Positions 51,918 to 60,963 of a DNA stretch of 64,000 bases are shown in pieces (within the stretch, counting starts at the first letter, position 1; the number at the start of each line of letters is the position of its first letter). The position numbers and the translations under genes were made by a program. The notes under the pieces were generated by a model. It saw nothing but the letters and a program-made list of their open reading frames with translations, searched no databases and was not told the origin of the DNA. Source of the stretch: Bacteroidetes bacterium 2013_40CM_41_45 (lineage in GTDB: Bacteria; Bacteroidota; Bacteroidia; AKYH767-A; 2013-40CM-41-45); the NCBI GenBank assembly GCA_002215675.1, contig NGFH01000009.1, forward strand, positions 237,501-301,500. Direction: 5' to 3'.

Positions 51918-53195
51918 TTATTTCTCGTCCTTCATTACCAGCTGCGCCGTATGCCGGCTCCGTTGTTCGAGCAGAACATGCTTCCCATTCATAAGCGAAT
52001 CAATGGTTGAAGGAAGATAGTGACGGATGGTTACAAGTCGCAGCCCATCATTGTATAAGACTTCGAATTTTTTTTTCAGGTCATGAAGAAGGGCAGGAAT
52101 CTTAAAGGAGTCGTTATCTACGCAAACAGAAAAGCTGATGGCAGAATTCTGCATCAGGTTCACTTTTGCCTTATGACGCGAAATAGCTGAAAAAATTTCG
52201 CTGATATTTTCTTCGGCAACAAAAGAGAAATCCTTTGCAGAGATGCTGATAAGAATCTGGTTGGTCTTGAAAATAAAGCATGGAACCTGGGGGCGCGTTT
52301 CCTGAAAGTTGCCGATTAATGTTCCTTTGTCTTTCGGAGATTTGAAAGAGCACACACGCAGCGGTATATTTTTATTCTCTATGGGTTGAATAGTTTTGGG
52401 ATGAATTACCGTAGCGCCATAATACGTAAGTTCAATGGCATCATGGTAACTGACTTCTTCAAGTTTCACCGCATCAGAATAATATTTTGGGTCTGCGCTT
52501 AAAACGCCGGGCACATCTTTCCATACAACCACTTCTTCTGCATTGAGTGCATAGGCAAGAATCGCTGCCGTGTAATCAGAACCTTCGCGGCCTAACGTGG
52601 TGGTGAAATTTTCTGAAGTTGTCCCGATAAATCCTTGCGTGATGACAATTCTGCTTTTCTGAAACAATTCAGAAAATTTTTCTTCAGTCAAATTCTCTGT
52701 TTCGGCCCAGTTGATTTTTGCATCGCGATAGGTATTGTCTGTCACGAGAACATCGCGAACATCCATCCATCGGTTTGCCACTTCGTTTTCATTCAACCAC
52801 CGGCTGATAATTTTTGTAGATAATATTTCCCCTTGCGAAACAAGCTGGTCATAAGCAAAGGCATATCCTTTTGAACGGGCAGTTTCTTCTTCCATCGCCC
52901 ATTCCATCTCGACAAAAACAGCATCAACTTCTTTTTTTATTTCATCAGACGATTTGAATTTTAAACCGGAAATAATTTCCAGGTGAAAGCCTTTCACTTC
53001 CTTCAAATATTCAGAAGCGCTGTTATCATTTTTATAATAAGCATCAACAACTTTTTCCAGTGCATTTGTTGTCTTTCCCATTGCAGAAACGACCACTACC
53101 AGCTTTTCATCTTTGAAGGAAGCGAGAATGCCGGAGAGGTTTTTTACGCCTTCGGCATCTTTTACGGATGCACCACCGAATTTGAAAACTCTCAT
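51918..53195 (-). CDS. Aspartate kinase
   Basis: A 425-residue enzyme phosphorylating aspartate, the first step towards lysine, threonine and methionine. FKFGGASV at residues 4-11 is the kinase start, TTLGREGSDYTAA the substrate site and WKDVPGVLSADP the ATP region. C-terminal ACT domains (about 290-410) usually provide feedback control. Its start overlaps the end of the acetyltransferase gene by four bases. This monofunctional form lacks homoserine dehydrogenase. Confidence 0.94.
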   Translation of the reverse strand: MRVFKFGGASVKDAEGVKNLSGILASFKDEKLVVVVSAMGKTTNALEKVVDAYYKNDNSASEYLKEVKGFHLEIISGLKFKSSDEIKKEVDAVFVEMEWAMEEETARSKGYAFAYDQLVSQGEILSTKIISRWLNENEVANRWMDVRDVLVTDNTYRDAKINWAETENLTEEKFSELFQKSRIVITQGFIGTTSENFTTTLGREGSDYTAAILAYALNAEEVVVWKDVPGVLSADPKYYSDAVKLEEVSYHDAIELTYYGATVIHPKTIQPIENKNIPLRVCSFKSPKDKGTLIGNFQETRPQVPCFIFKTNQILISISAKDFSFVAEENISEIFSAISRHKAKVNLMQNSAISFSVCVDNDSFKIPALLHDLKKKFEVLYNDGLRLVTIRHYLPSTIDSLMNGKHVLLEQRSRHTAQLVMKDEK

Positions 53196-53671
53196 TTTTC
53201 AGTATTAAAAATTTCGATTTGTTCTTTTGATAATTTTCCTGTTATCCATTCGGGGTCGAGAGAAGCATTGTATTTTTTATAAAAATTTATTGCCGGTGTG
53301 TTCCACTCCAGCACATGCCACCGCAGCTGATTTGCACCTTCTCGTTTTGCCTCCTTCAGCAAAGCATCAAATAAAAGTTTTCCCGCTCCGGTTCGTCTCT
53401 GTTTTTCTGTCACTATTAAATCATCAAGATAAATGTACCGCCCCTTCCAGGTAGAGTAGGCCGTATAATAAAGTGCCATGCCTATTATTTTTCCTGCTGT
53501 TTCTGCAACCAGAAACCTGTAAACCGGATTTTCACCAAAGCCGTCTTCCTCCATTTGTGCGACCGATGTAATAACTTCCTCTGGCGCACGTTCATATACA
53601 GCCAGTTCCTTCACAAGCTCTAACGCGTGCGGAATATCTTTTTTTTCTCCTTTTCTGACGGTAATTTTCAT
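53192..53671 (-). CDS. GNAT family N-acetyltransferase (diamine acetyltransferase-like)
   Basis: A 159-residue acetyltransferase. The start ITVRKGEKKDIPHALELVKEL and the ELAVYERAPEEV segment match the spermidine/spermine (SSAT)-like GNAT subfamily, and KQRRTGAGKLLFDALLKEA is the acetyl-CoA-binding loop. The ATG at 53671 is chosen over an upstream in-frame codon because a promoter lies between. It overlaps the aspartate kinase gene by four bases. Substrate unproven. Confidence 0.88.
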   Translation of the reverse strand: MKITVRKGEKKDIPHALELVKELAVYERAPEEVITSVAQMEEDGFGENPVYRFLVAETAGKIIGMALYYTAYSTWKGRYIYLDDLIVTEKQRRTGAGKLLFDALLKEAKREGANQLRWHVLEWNTPAINFYKKYNASLDPEWITGKLSKEQIEIFNTEK

Positions 53672-53682
53672 TTTTACAGAGA

Positions 53683-53713
53683 CAAAAATAACTTTCTGAA
53701 CATAGTATGCAAC
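53683..53713 (-). promoter_or_regulatory. Probable promoter of the acetyltransferase-aspartate kinase operon
   Basis: On the minus strand GTTG (53713-53710), a 19-base spacer and TATTTTTG (53690-53683) fit the Bacteroidota consensus with one mismatch. The ATG at 53671 is 11 bases downstream, so the leader is very short. It lies back to back with the fbp gene. Confidence 0.55.
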
Positions 53714-53759
53714 GCCAACCACAGATTTTAAGATATTTGCAAACGGTTAATAATTCAAC

Positions 53760-54776
53760 ATGAAAAAAGTCACCACACTTGGTCAGTTTATTATTGAGCG
53801 CCAGGCAGATTTTCAGTATGCTAAAGGAGAGCTCTCACGCCTGTTACGTGACATAGGTATTGCAGCTAAGATTGTAAACCGAGAGGTGAATAAAGCCGGG
53901 CTGGTGGACATTTTGGGAGAGCATGGAACGGTGAACTCACATGGTGAGAAAGTTAAAAAATTGGATGTATATGCAAACGAGCAATTTATTTCTGCTCTTG
54001 GCGCAGGAGGTGAAACATGTGCAATAGCCAGTGAAGAAAATGATGAGCTTGTCCCGGTTACAACTGATGTCTCCAGGAATGCAAAATATTTAGTTTGTGT
54101 TGACCCGCTTGACGGCTCGTCAAACATAGACGTTAATGTTTCTATCGGAACTATTTTTTCAATTTACAGGAGAGCGAATTTAGATGGCGCATTGAGCGAA
54201 AAAGATTTTCTGCAAAACGGAACGGCACAAGTCGCATCGGGATATATAATTTATGGCTCTTCAACCATGCTCGTTTACACCACGGGAAAAGGTGTAAATG
54301 GTTTTACACTCGACCCAAGCATTGGCGAGTTTTGTCTATCGCATCCTGATATGAAATGCCCGGGAACCGGAAAAATATATTCTATCAACGAAGGCAATTA
54401 TGTTCATTTTCCCGAAGGAGTGAAACAGTATATAAAATATTGCCAGGAAGAAGATGAATCTACCAAACGCCCGTACTCATCGCGGTACATAGGTTCGCTG
54501 GTTGCCGACTTTCATCGCAATCTTTTGAAGGGGGGAATTTTTATTTATCCTTCCACGGCAAAATCACCGAAAGGAAAACTTCGCCTTTTGTACGAGTGCA
54601 ACCCGCTTGCTTTTATTATTGAGCAGGCAGGAGGGAAGGCATCGGACGGAAAGAAAAGGATACTGGACATTGTCCCCACAGCATTGCACCAGCGGACTCC
54701 GCTTTTTATTGGTTCCGTTGAGATGGTGACCAAAGCGGAGGAATTGATGAGAGCTTATTCAGAGCAAACGGTTTAA
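53760..54776 (+). CDS. fbp: Fructose-1,6-bisphosphatase class I
   Basis: A 338-residue gluconeogenic phosphatase that converts fructose-1,6-bisphosphate to fructose 6-phosphate. The metal-binding signature [10 protein letters not shown] is at about 115-124, preceded by IASEENDE with the catalytic acidic residues. [20 protein letters not shown] and [20 protein letters not shown] are the substrate-site motifs. It is full length and a single gene divergent from the acetyltransferase operon. Confidence 0.96.
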   Translation: MKKVTTLGQFIIERQADFQYAKGELSRLLRDIGIAAKIVNREVNKAGLVDILGEHGTVNSHGEKVKKLDVYANEQFISALGAGGETCAIASEENDELVPVTTDVSRNAKYLVCVDPLDGSSNIDVNVSIGTIFSIYRRANLDGALSEKDFLQNGTAQVASGYIIYGSSTMLVYTTGKGVNGFTLDPSIGEFCLSHPDMKCPGTGKIYSINEGNYVHFPEGVKQYIKYCQEEDESTKRPYSSRYIGSLVADFHRNLLKGGIFIYPSTAKSPKGKLRLLYECNPLAFIIEQAGGKASDGKKRILDIVPTALHQRTPLFIGSVEMVTKAEELMRAYSEQTV

Positions 54777-55042
54777 TTTTTTTTTGTACTGATTTTAAAA
54801 AGTTTCAAAGAAAATCTTTACGAAAAACTTTTTTTAGGATTGTAAGGTATATCCCTTTTTTTTCTTCGTTGACGTAAATCAAGCCATTCGTTAAGCAGTT
54901 TTTGCCCGCTTTTCATTTTAGGTATTTGCTGCTCCTGTAAGATTAAGTGCAGGTTTATTAAACCTCTGAAGGGCTGCTGCGTTTTATTTCCGCGTAATAA
55001 TACCTGAATTATATCTGAATTCAATCCAATAAACTTTTTGCC

Positions 55043-57763
55043 ATGAAAAAATTTTTATCAGCCATAAAGCGAATCCCTCTAAAAGTGGGGATTGCTCTTA
55101 TTGCCATGCTGCTGACTGCGATTAGTTTATTCGCCCAGCCCTGCGACCCCAGTACACCGTCATTTACTGTTAACCTGACGGGCAATCCCAGCGGGGCTTG
55201 GATAAGTCCTTCTATCCAGCGCAGTGGTCTCTGCTGCACGGCATCGGGTTCTGATGTCTGCATAGAATTTAATGTAACGCTTGACCCTCTGTCTACAGGT
55301 ATCAATTTTAACATTGTCAGCGGTGCCGTTCCTCCGGGTGCACTCTATTACCAGGTAAACTGCGGCACACCTGTTCCCATTGGACAACCTATTTGTTTAT
55401 CGGGTGTGGGCCCTCACAGAGTAACTTTTTGTAAACCGGGAAATAATCCTAATTCATATTCAATTACTTCTATTCCCGCACCATTCCTAAATGCACAGGG
55501 TTCAAGTTTTGCTTCTCCCACCTGCCCGGGCGTGATGAGTGAGCTGGGTTTAAACAAACCAACGGTTACATGGACTTCAATTCCGCCTAATGCACAATAT
55601 AATAGCTTTTTGAATTGTACCAGCGGCTGCGATTCAGTCTTTGTAACTCCCCAGGGCGCTTTTCCTGCTTATGTAGATTACCAGGTTTGCGGAACACCTT
55701 ATGGAAATTGTACCAGCGGATTTCTTTGCGATACAGTACGGATGTATCTTATTAATGATTTAACCGTAGCTATCTCTCCCCAAAACATTACGCTTTGTAA
55801 CGGAGCAGGAAACACCACAACTTTAACGGCTAATCCTTCGGGTGGAATTCCGCCTTATAATTATTTATGGAGCAATGGGCAAACCACACAAAGTGTGTTG
55901 GTAGGTTCAGGAACTTACACCGTAACGCTTACCGATTCTGCGGGCTGCTCAACAGCTACCGGTACCGCTACCTTTAATTCAGTGGCGCCTATTGTTGCTG
56001 ATGCCGGAAATGACTTGGTCGTTTGCGCCAACCAACCGAGCGTACAATTAAATGGAAGCGTCCAGGTTGCTACGGGAGGAGTATGGACTGGTGGAAACGG
56101 AACTTTCAATCCTAATAATGTAACACTGAATACCTCCTATACTCCCACGAGCACTGAAATTGCCAGCGGCTTTGTAAAGCTTATTCTCACTACTACCGGA
56201 AATCAAGGTTGCCCCGCTGATGCCGATACCATGCGCATTACTATTGTCCAGATGCCTTCTCCTTCTATTTCGGGAACAACTATGCTATGTGCGCAAAGCA
56301 ACTCAACCTATTCTGTATCGCTTATTCCGGGTGATAGCTATAGCTGGTCTGTAGCAGGAGGAACCGTTAACGGTTCGACAACTTCAAACGTTGTTAATGT
56401 AACATGGGGAAGCGGTGGAACGGCATCTGTTACCGTTACTCAAACCAATAGTTATGGTTGCAGCACTTCTGCTACCATGAATGTTACGGTGGTTGCACAA
56501 CCTAGTCCTATTATTATTGGAAACTCATCCGTTTGTCAGTATAATACGGAAGCCTATAGTGTAAACACTGCTCCCGGAAGCACCTATAGTTGGTCGGTCA
56601 CAGGCGGGATAGTGATAGGAAACACTACATCTAATACATTGAATGTGAAATGGAATAATTGCGGTAACGCAAGTATTTCTGTAACAGAAACAAACAGCTT
56701 TTCATGCTCGCAGTCTTATACTCTTCCCGTGGTTATTCTTGTAAGGCCTGTTCCTGCTGTTAGCGGAAGCAATATAGGCTGCATTAATAACATTCCTGCT
56801 GCTTATTCTTCTCCCTGGATTGCCAATACTAATTTCATATGGAATGTCAGTGGCGGCACGATTATGGGATATAACGGTCCTAATTCCATCAGCGTACTGT
56901 GGAACAGCAGCGGAAACAATGCAGTTACTCTAAGAGTTATTAATACAGTCACCGGCTGCGACAGCACTCTTGTTTTTAATGTGAATATTGGAGCTCTTGC
57001 AACACCCGTAGTTCAACCCTCTACAGCAAGCGGCTGTCCTCCGCTAACAGTAGCCTTTACGGGTAACAATCCTGCTTCGGGGCAAACCTATTCGTGGACA
57101 TTCGGAGATGTGCTGTACTCTTCCAGCGCCAATCCCACTCACGTCTATAATGTCTCCGGGTTCTTCAATGTTATTCTCATTACATCTAATGCTACCGGGT
57201 GCTCGGATACTGCAACAGGGGTCGTTAATGTTTACAATGTGCCGGATGCTTCATTCACCCACAACTTTAATGACGACATTTATTATGTAGACGAAAGCAC
57301 ACTTATAATTACCAATACCTCTTCGGGAGGAAACCAATATACCTGGAAGTTTGGTACGGGCGATTCCTCAAATACCTTTGAACCGCCTTATGTATACCAT
57401 ACAGCCGGTGATTATTTGATTCGTCTTTATGTTGCAAACAACTGGGGATGCATTGATATTGCTCAACGACCTATCCGCGTGCGCGCGAGAGAAAACGTAT
57501 TTGTGCCTAATGCATTTTCTCCCAATGGCGATGAAGTAAACGATTACTTTTCTATAGGAGCGCAGAATATTGCTTCAATCAATGTAGTTATTTTCAACCG
57601 CTGGGGCGAAGTCTATTATTCTTCTAATGATATAAAATTCCGTTGGGACGGAACCTATAAAGGCAACCCCGTACAGCAAGGCATTTACGGATACTGTATT
57701 ACTGCTAAAGGGCAAAACGGAAACGATTATACTTATAACGGAACCGTTACGTTGGTTAAGTAG
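55043..57763 (+). CDS. Large secreted protein with PKD/Ig-like repeats and gliding-motility CHU_C C-terminus
   Basis: A 906-residue surface protein. Signal peptide about 1-32 is followed by a Cys-rich N-terminal region, SprB-like repeats (YNYLWSNGQTTQSVLVGSGT), several PKD-like/Ig-like domains (ISGTTMLCAQSNSTYSVS; SWTFGDVLYSSSANPTHVY) and a C-terminal CHU_C domain from about 819 (VFVPNAFSPNGDEVNDYF, NRWGEVYYSS, GIYGYCI). CHU_C is the type B sorting signal for T9SS. It is probably an adhesin or motility-associated surface protein. Confidence 0.9.
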   Translation: MKKFLSAIKRIPLKVGIALIAMLLTAISLFAQPCDPSTPSFTVNLTGNPSGAWISPSIQRSGLCCTASGSDVCIEFNVTLDPLSTGINFNIVSGAVPPGALYYQVNCGTPVPIGQPICLSGVGPHRVTFCKPGNNPNSYSITSIPAPFLNAQGSSFASPTCPGVMSELGLNKPTVTWTSIPPNAQYNSFLNCTSGCDSVFVTPQGAFPAYVDYQVCGTPYGNCTSGFLCDTVRMYLINDLTVAISPQNITLCNGAGNTTTLTANPSGGIPPYNYLWSNGQTTQSVLVGSGTYTVTLTDSAGCSTATGTATFNSVAPIVADAGNDLVVCANQPSVQLNGSVQVATGGVWTGGNGTFNPNNVTLNTSYTPTSTEIASGFVKLILTTTGNQGCPADADTMRITIVQMPSPSISGTTMLCAQSNSTYSVSLIPGDSYSWSVAGGTVNGSTTSNVVNVTWGSGGTASVTVTQTNSYGCSTSATMNVTVVAQPSPIIIGNSSVCQYNTEAYSVNTAPGSTYSWSVTGGIVIGNTTSNTLNVKWNNCGNASISVTETNSFSCSQSYTLPVVILVRPVPAVSGSNIGCINNIPAAYSSPWIANTNFIWNVSGGTIMGYNGPNSISVLWNSSGNNAVTLRVINTVTGCDSTLVFNVNIGALATPVVQPSTASGCPPLTVAFTGNNPASGQTYSWTFGDVLYSSSANPTHVYNVSGFFNVILITSNATGCSDTATGVVNVYNVPDASFTHNFNDDIYYVDESTLIITNTSSGGNQYTWKFGTGDSSNTFEPPYVYHTAGDYLIRLYVANNWGCIDIAQRPIRVRARENVFVPNAFSPNGDEVNDYFSIGAQNIASINVVIFNRWGEVYYSSNDIKFRWDGTYKGNPVQQGIYGYCITAKGQNGNDYTYNGTVTLVK

Positions 57764-57785
57764 AAGAATTAGATAACTAAGTCGA

Positions 57786-57828
57786 TTGAGAAAATTAGGT
57801 TATTAGGTTAGAAAACTGATTTTCTCAA
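57786..57828. terminator. Hairpin between convergent genes
   Basis: Perfect 10-bp arms TTGAGAAAAT (57786-57795) and ATTTTCTCAA (57819-57828) enclose a 23-base loop and are followed by TTTTCCGTTTTT. It lies between the end of the CHU_C gene and the end of the T9SS gene on the other strand. The loop (TAGGTTATTAGGTTAG) is repetitive. Confidence 0.55.
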
Positions 57829-57854
57829 TTTTCCGTTTTTCTTAATTCTCTGAC

Positions 57855-59396
57855 TCACTGCTTTACAAACTTGCCTACACTTTCTACTTTTTCTCCTTTT
57901 ACTTTCACAAAATAAATTCCTGGAGAAAGTTTTGAAACGTTGACTGTTACGTGTTCCTGGTTACTAGTTACTGAATTAGAAAAAAGTTTTTCTCCAAGTA
58001 AATTGTAAAATTCAATATTTCGGATTTCGAATTTCGGATTTCGGATTTCTACTTGGTTTGTAGCAGGGTTAGGGAAAATAGAAACGCTACTTTCCTCCAT
58101 GGTTTCATTCAAACCTGTTGCACAAGGTGAATGCGACTCTCGGGCAGAATATGCAACATTTCCAACCGTAATTTCACTGACAGTAATTCCTCCTCCTATA
58201 TTGGCAACATCAATACTTCCGGGAAAATTGTATATACCATACATACAGGAAGATGAATTTGAAACCATGCATTCTGAATTAAATAATGTATCCAATTTAT
58301 GTATTCCTCCTCCTGAGCCATTACCTGAAAAAGATACGGCCAAACTCCCATCAGCCCCAAATACTGCATCGCTGCCGTTAACGTCAAGTTTTTTAGTCCA
58401 CATGGTATCGCATGTTGCATTTAGCTTCATTAAAACAGATTCAGGGGCGTTTGGTCCGGAAGCAAATACTGAATAAGTATTATCAGGCAATTGCTTTATA
58501 CATACGGCATCCAAATTGTAAGCCATGAAAGGAAACTTATATTGTTTAACTACCTGCAGGTTCCCGGCAGAATCAAATTTAAAAAGATAAATCTCATCCG
58601 GCTCGTGTCTGTAGACCACAACATATCCGCCATCAAGCGTTGGTTTGGCATAAGAATCTTCCGCCAATGTAAAATAAAGAATCATTTTGCACCTTGACCA
58701 TACTTTATTGCCCGTTGCATTTAATTTTACTATGATGTGAGCTGTGTAATTCAGCAATGAATCTATTTGTCCTGTAACAATAAATCCTCCGTCCGGCGTT
58801 TGTTCTGAGTAGTATGCCTGGGCATGGCTATTGATTGCGCTGTTCGCCATTTGCCGGGTCCACAAAGTATCTCCCGATGCATTGGTTCTTATTACCAGCA
58901 TCTTGGAGTCTACAATCGAGCCCGAAAGAACATAGCCACTGTCAGTATTCTGTCTTACAGAGTAAATATAATCAGAGCTGGTTCCACCATAGGTTTTGGA
59001 CCATTGAACATTCCCAGTGGCATCGGTTTTTACCAATAGTATATCATATCCTCCCGCGCCATAACTGTTGGTGCTTCCCCCAACAATAAACCCACTATCA
59101 TTAGTCTGTTGAACTGAAGTAGCATAGTCAGTGCCGCTTCCGCCTATCCGCTGCGTCCACACAGTGTCTCCAATGGAGTTAAACTTTGCCATGAAAAAAT
59201 CACTGAGCGCCCCGGAAGTTATATCCGTGATTTTGCCGGCAAGTATGTAACCACCATCTGAGGTTTGATTGATTGCGTTTATAGAAATTGTTTCTGATAA
59301 TGGAAGAAAAAACCTACTAAAAGCCATTTGGGCTAATGATGGGAAGCCAGAGGAACAAACAATTCCTACCGTTATTATTGTAAAGAATTTTTTCAT
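57855..59396 (-). CDS. T9SS type A sorting-domain protein with beta-propeller-like repeats
   Basis: A 513-residue secreted protein with signal peptide 1-22. Repeated blades of the form TSDGGYILAGKI and NDSGFIVGGSTNSYGAGGYD, DILLVKTDATGNVQWSKTYG span most of the protein, the known Bacteroidota pattern of PQQ- or delta-60-like propellers. The type A CTD (IFPNPATNQVEI) carries the tract 58017-58050, encoding EIRNPKFEIRN. It shares its design with the protein at 37915-39450. Confidence 0.83.
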   Translation of the reverse strand: MKKFFTIITVGIVCSSGFPSLAQMAFSRFFLPLSETISINAINQTSDGGYILAGKITDITSGALSDFFMAKFNSIGDTVWTQRIGGSGTDYATSVQQTNDSGFIVGGSTNSYGAGGYDILLVKTDATGNVQWSKTYGGTSSDYIYSVRQNTDSGYVLSGSIVDSKMLVIRTNASGDTLWTRQMANSAINSHAQAYYSEQTPDGGFIVTGQIDSLLNYTAHIIVKLNATGNKVWSRCKMILYFTLAEDSYAKPTLDGGYVVVYRHEPDEIYLFKFDSAGNLQVVKQYKFPFMAYNLDAVCIKQLPDNTYSVFASGPNAPESVLMKLNATCDTMWTKKLDVNGSDAVFGADGSLAVSFSGNGSGGGIHKLDTLFNSECMVSNSSSCMYGIYNFPGSIDVANIGGGITVSEITVGNVAYSARESHSPCATGLNETMEESSVSIFPNPATNQVEIRNPKFEIRNIEFYNLLGEKLFSNSVTSNQEHVTVNVSKLSPGIYFVKVKGEKVESVGKFVKQ

Positions 59397-59424
59397 CGCA
59401 TCAGGTTTTAAAATTTATTTAATG

Positions 59425-59454
59425 CCAAGTTAAAAAAATATCGAACCCCGCAAA
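59425..59454 (-). promoter_or_regulatory. Probable promoter of the T9SS propeller gene
   Basis: On the minus strand TTTG (59454-59451), an 18-base spacer and TAACTTGG (59432-59425) resemble the Bacteroidota promoter with one mismatch in the -7 box. The ATG at 59396 is 28 bases downstream. Confidence 0.4.
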
Positions 59455-59520
59455 TTTTATTTATGCAGACGGATTATAATTAATGGTAAACAAATTCTTT
59501 CTATCGGTTACTTTTACCCG

Positions 59521-60309
59521 GTGCTCAGAAAGATTTCTCTGCTTCTTCGTTATATTCGTTACACGTATCGTGCTGTTAATGCACACAGCATTCATTCTCC
59601 ATTTGTGTTTGATTTATACACGCGATGTATTAAGAGCAAGACAGATGAAAGCGCTTCAGGAATTCTCCGCGATCTTATTGTTAAAATGCAAAGCGATAAA
59701 AGAACGTTAAGCGTTACCGATTACGGAACAGCAGAGGGAGAAACCGTTTCAAGAAAGTTGAGCGTACAGTACATCGCGAGAAATTATTCCTCTTCAAAAT
59801 TCAAAGCCGGATTGCTTTGCCGGTTGTCGTCTTACTTCAAACCTGCTGCCGTACTGGAACTTGGAACTTCACTCGGCGTTGGAACCACCGCTCTTGCTCT
59901 TGGTTTTCCGCAAGCAAAGATTATTACTCTCGAGGGGTGCCCCGAAACCGCATCAATAGCAAAAGAGAATTTTATTTTTAACGGATTGAAGAATGTTGAA
60001 ATAATAACCGGTGAGTTTAGTTCTTCGCTTCATGGCGCGCTGGAAAAATTACCATCGGTTGATTTGGTTTATATTGATGGCAACCATCGCAGCGAACCTA
60101 CGCTTGATTATTTTAATGAATGCCTTGCGAAAGCTAATGAGAATGCCGTTTTTATTTTTGACGATATTCACTGGAGCGCTGATATGGAAACGGCATGGAA
60201 TAAAATCAAGCAACATAATTCTGTAACCGTAACTGTTGATGTATTTACGATTGGATTGGTCTTTCTGAAAAAAGGAATTGCCAGGCAGCAGTTTACATTG
60301 AAGCCGTAG
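59521..60309 (+). CDS. Class I SAM-dependent methyltransferase
   Basis: A 262-residue methyltransferase-fold protein. The N-terminal HSIHSPFVFDLYTRCI is typical of a Bacteroidota subfamily. The SAM-binding segment is VLELGTSLGVGTTALALGF, followed by the acidic strand ITLEGCPETA and DLVYIDGNHR, similar to O-methyltransferases. The start is a GTG. The substrate is unknown. The MBL hydrolase gene follows after five bases, so the two are probably co-transcribed. Confidence 0.83.
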   Translation: MLRKISLLLRYIRYTYRAVNAHSIHSPFVFDLYTRCIKSKTDESASGILRDLIVKMQSDKRTLSVTDYGTAEGETVSRKLSVQYIARNYSSSKFKAGLLCRLSSYFKPAAVLELGTSLGVGTTALALGFPQAKIITLEGCPETASIAKENFIFNGLKNVEIITGEFSSSLHGALEKLPSVDLVYIDGNHRSEPTLDYFNECLAKANENAVFIFDDIHWSADMETAWNKIKQHNSVTVTVDVFTIGLVFLKKGIARQQFTLKP

Positions 60310-60314
60310 GAAGT

Positions 60315-60962
60315 ATGATAACCATAAAAAGTTTTTGCTTTAATCCTTTCTACGAGAATACCTATGCACTTTATGACGAGACTAAAGAATGTATCATCAT
60401 TGACCCGGGATGTTTTGAAAAAAGCGAAGAAGAAACATTACAGGAATTTATTTCGTCAAGCCATCTTACCCCTAAAATGCTTGTAAACACTCATGCACAT
60501 ATTGACCATGTGCTCGGAAATAATTTTGTTTGCAAAACATATAACCTTGAACCGGTGCTCCACAAAAATGAAGTGATAATTTTAGAAGCGGCACCGGCAA
60601 TAGGCGCAAATTGGGGCATTGCTGTTTATCCTTCTCCTTCACCCGGAAAATTTATTGATGAGGGAGATACGATTACATTTGGGAATTCATCGTTGAAAAT
60701 TCTTTTCACCCCGGGGCATAGTCCCGGAAGCATTTGTCTTTATAGCGAAGACCAGGCGTTTATCATTGGGGGAGATGTACTGTTTCGCGAAAGCATCGGC
60801 AGAACAGATTTGCCGGGTGGCGATTATGAGACACTAATGCAAAGCATTCGGCAAAAACTTTTTTATCTTCCTGATGAAACTGTTGTGTATCCCGGTCACG
60901 GGCCTGAAACAACAATCGGTTACGAGAAAAAATTCAATCCTTTCGTTGGACTGAATGCCTGA
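60315..60962 (+). CDS. MBL-fold metallo-hydrolase (glyoxalase II-like)
   Basis: A 215-residue metallo-beta-lactamase-fold hydrolase. The metal motif THAHIDH is at 59-65; FTPGHSPGSICLYSED, FIIGGDVLFRESIGRTD and VVYPGHGPET provide the remaining ligands in the usual order. It resembles YcbL-type short glyoxalase II proteins, which hydrolyse thioesters such as S-lactoylglutathione. It is cytoplasmic. The gene closely follows the methyltransferase gene. Confidence 0.9.
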   Translation: MITIKSFCFNPFYENTYALYDETKECIIIDPGCFEKSEEETLQEFISSSHLTPKMLVNTHAHIDHVLGNNFVCKTYNLEPVLHKNEVIILEAAPAIGANWGIAVYPSPSPGKFIDEGDTITFGNSSLKILFTPGHSPGSICLYSEDQAFIIGGDVLFRESIGRTDLPGGDYETLMQSIRQKLFYLPDETVVYPGHGPETTIGYEKKFNPFVGLNA

Positions 60963-60963
60963 A

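Noticed and set aside
54818-55024. A 68-codon minus-strand reading frame upstream of the CHU_C gene
   Set aside because: No recognised domain, no promoter-like element, AT-rich low-complexity product. The region 54777-55042 is best seen as the leader of the gene at 55043.
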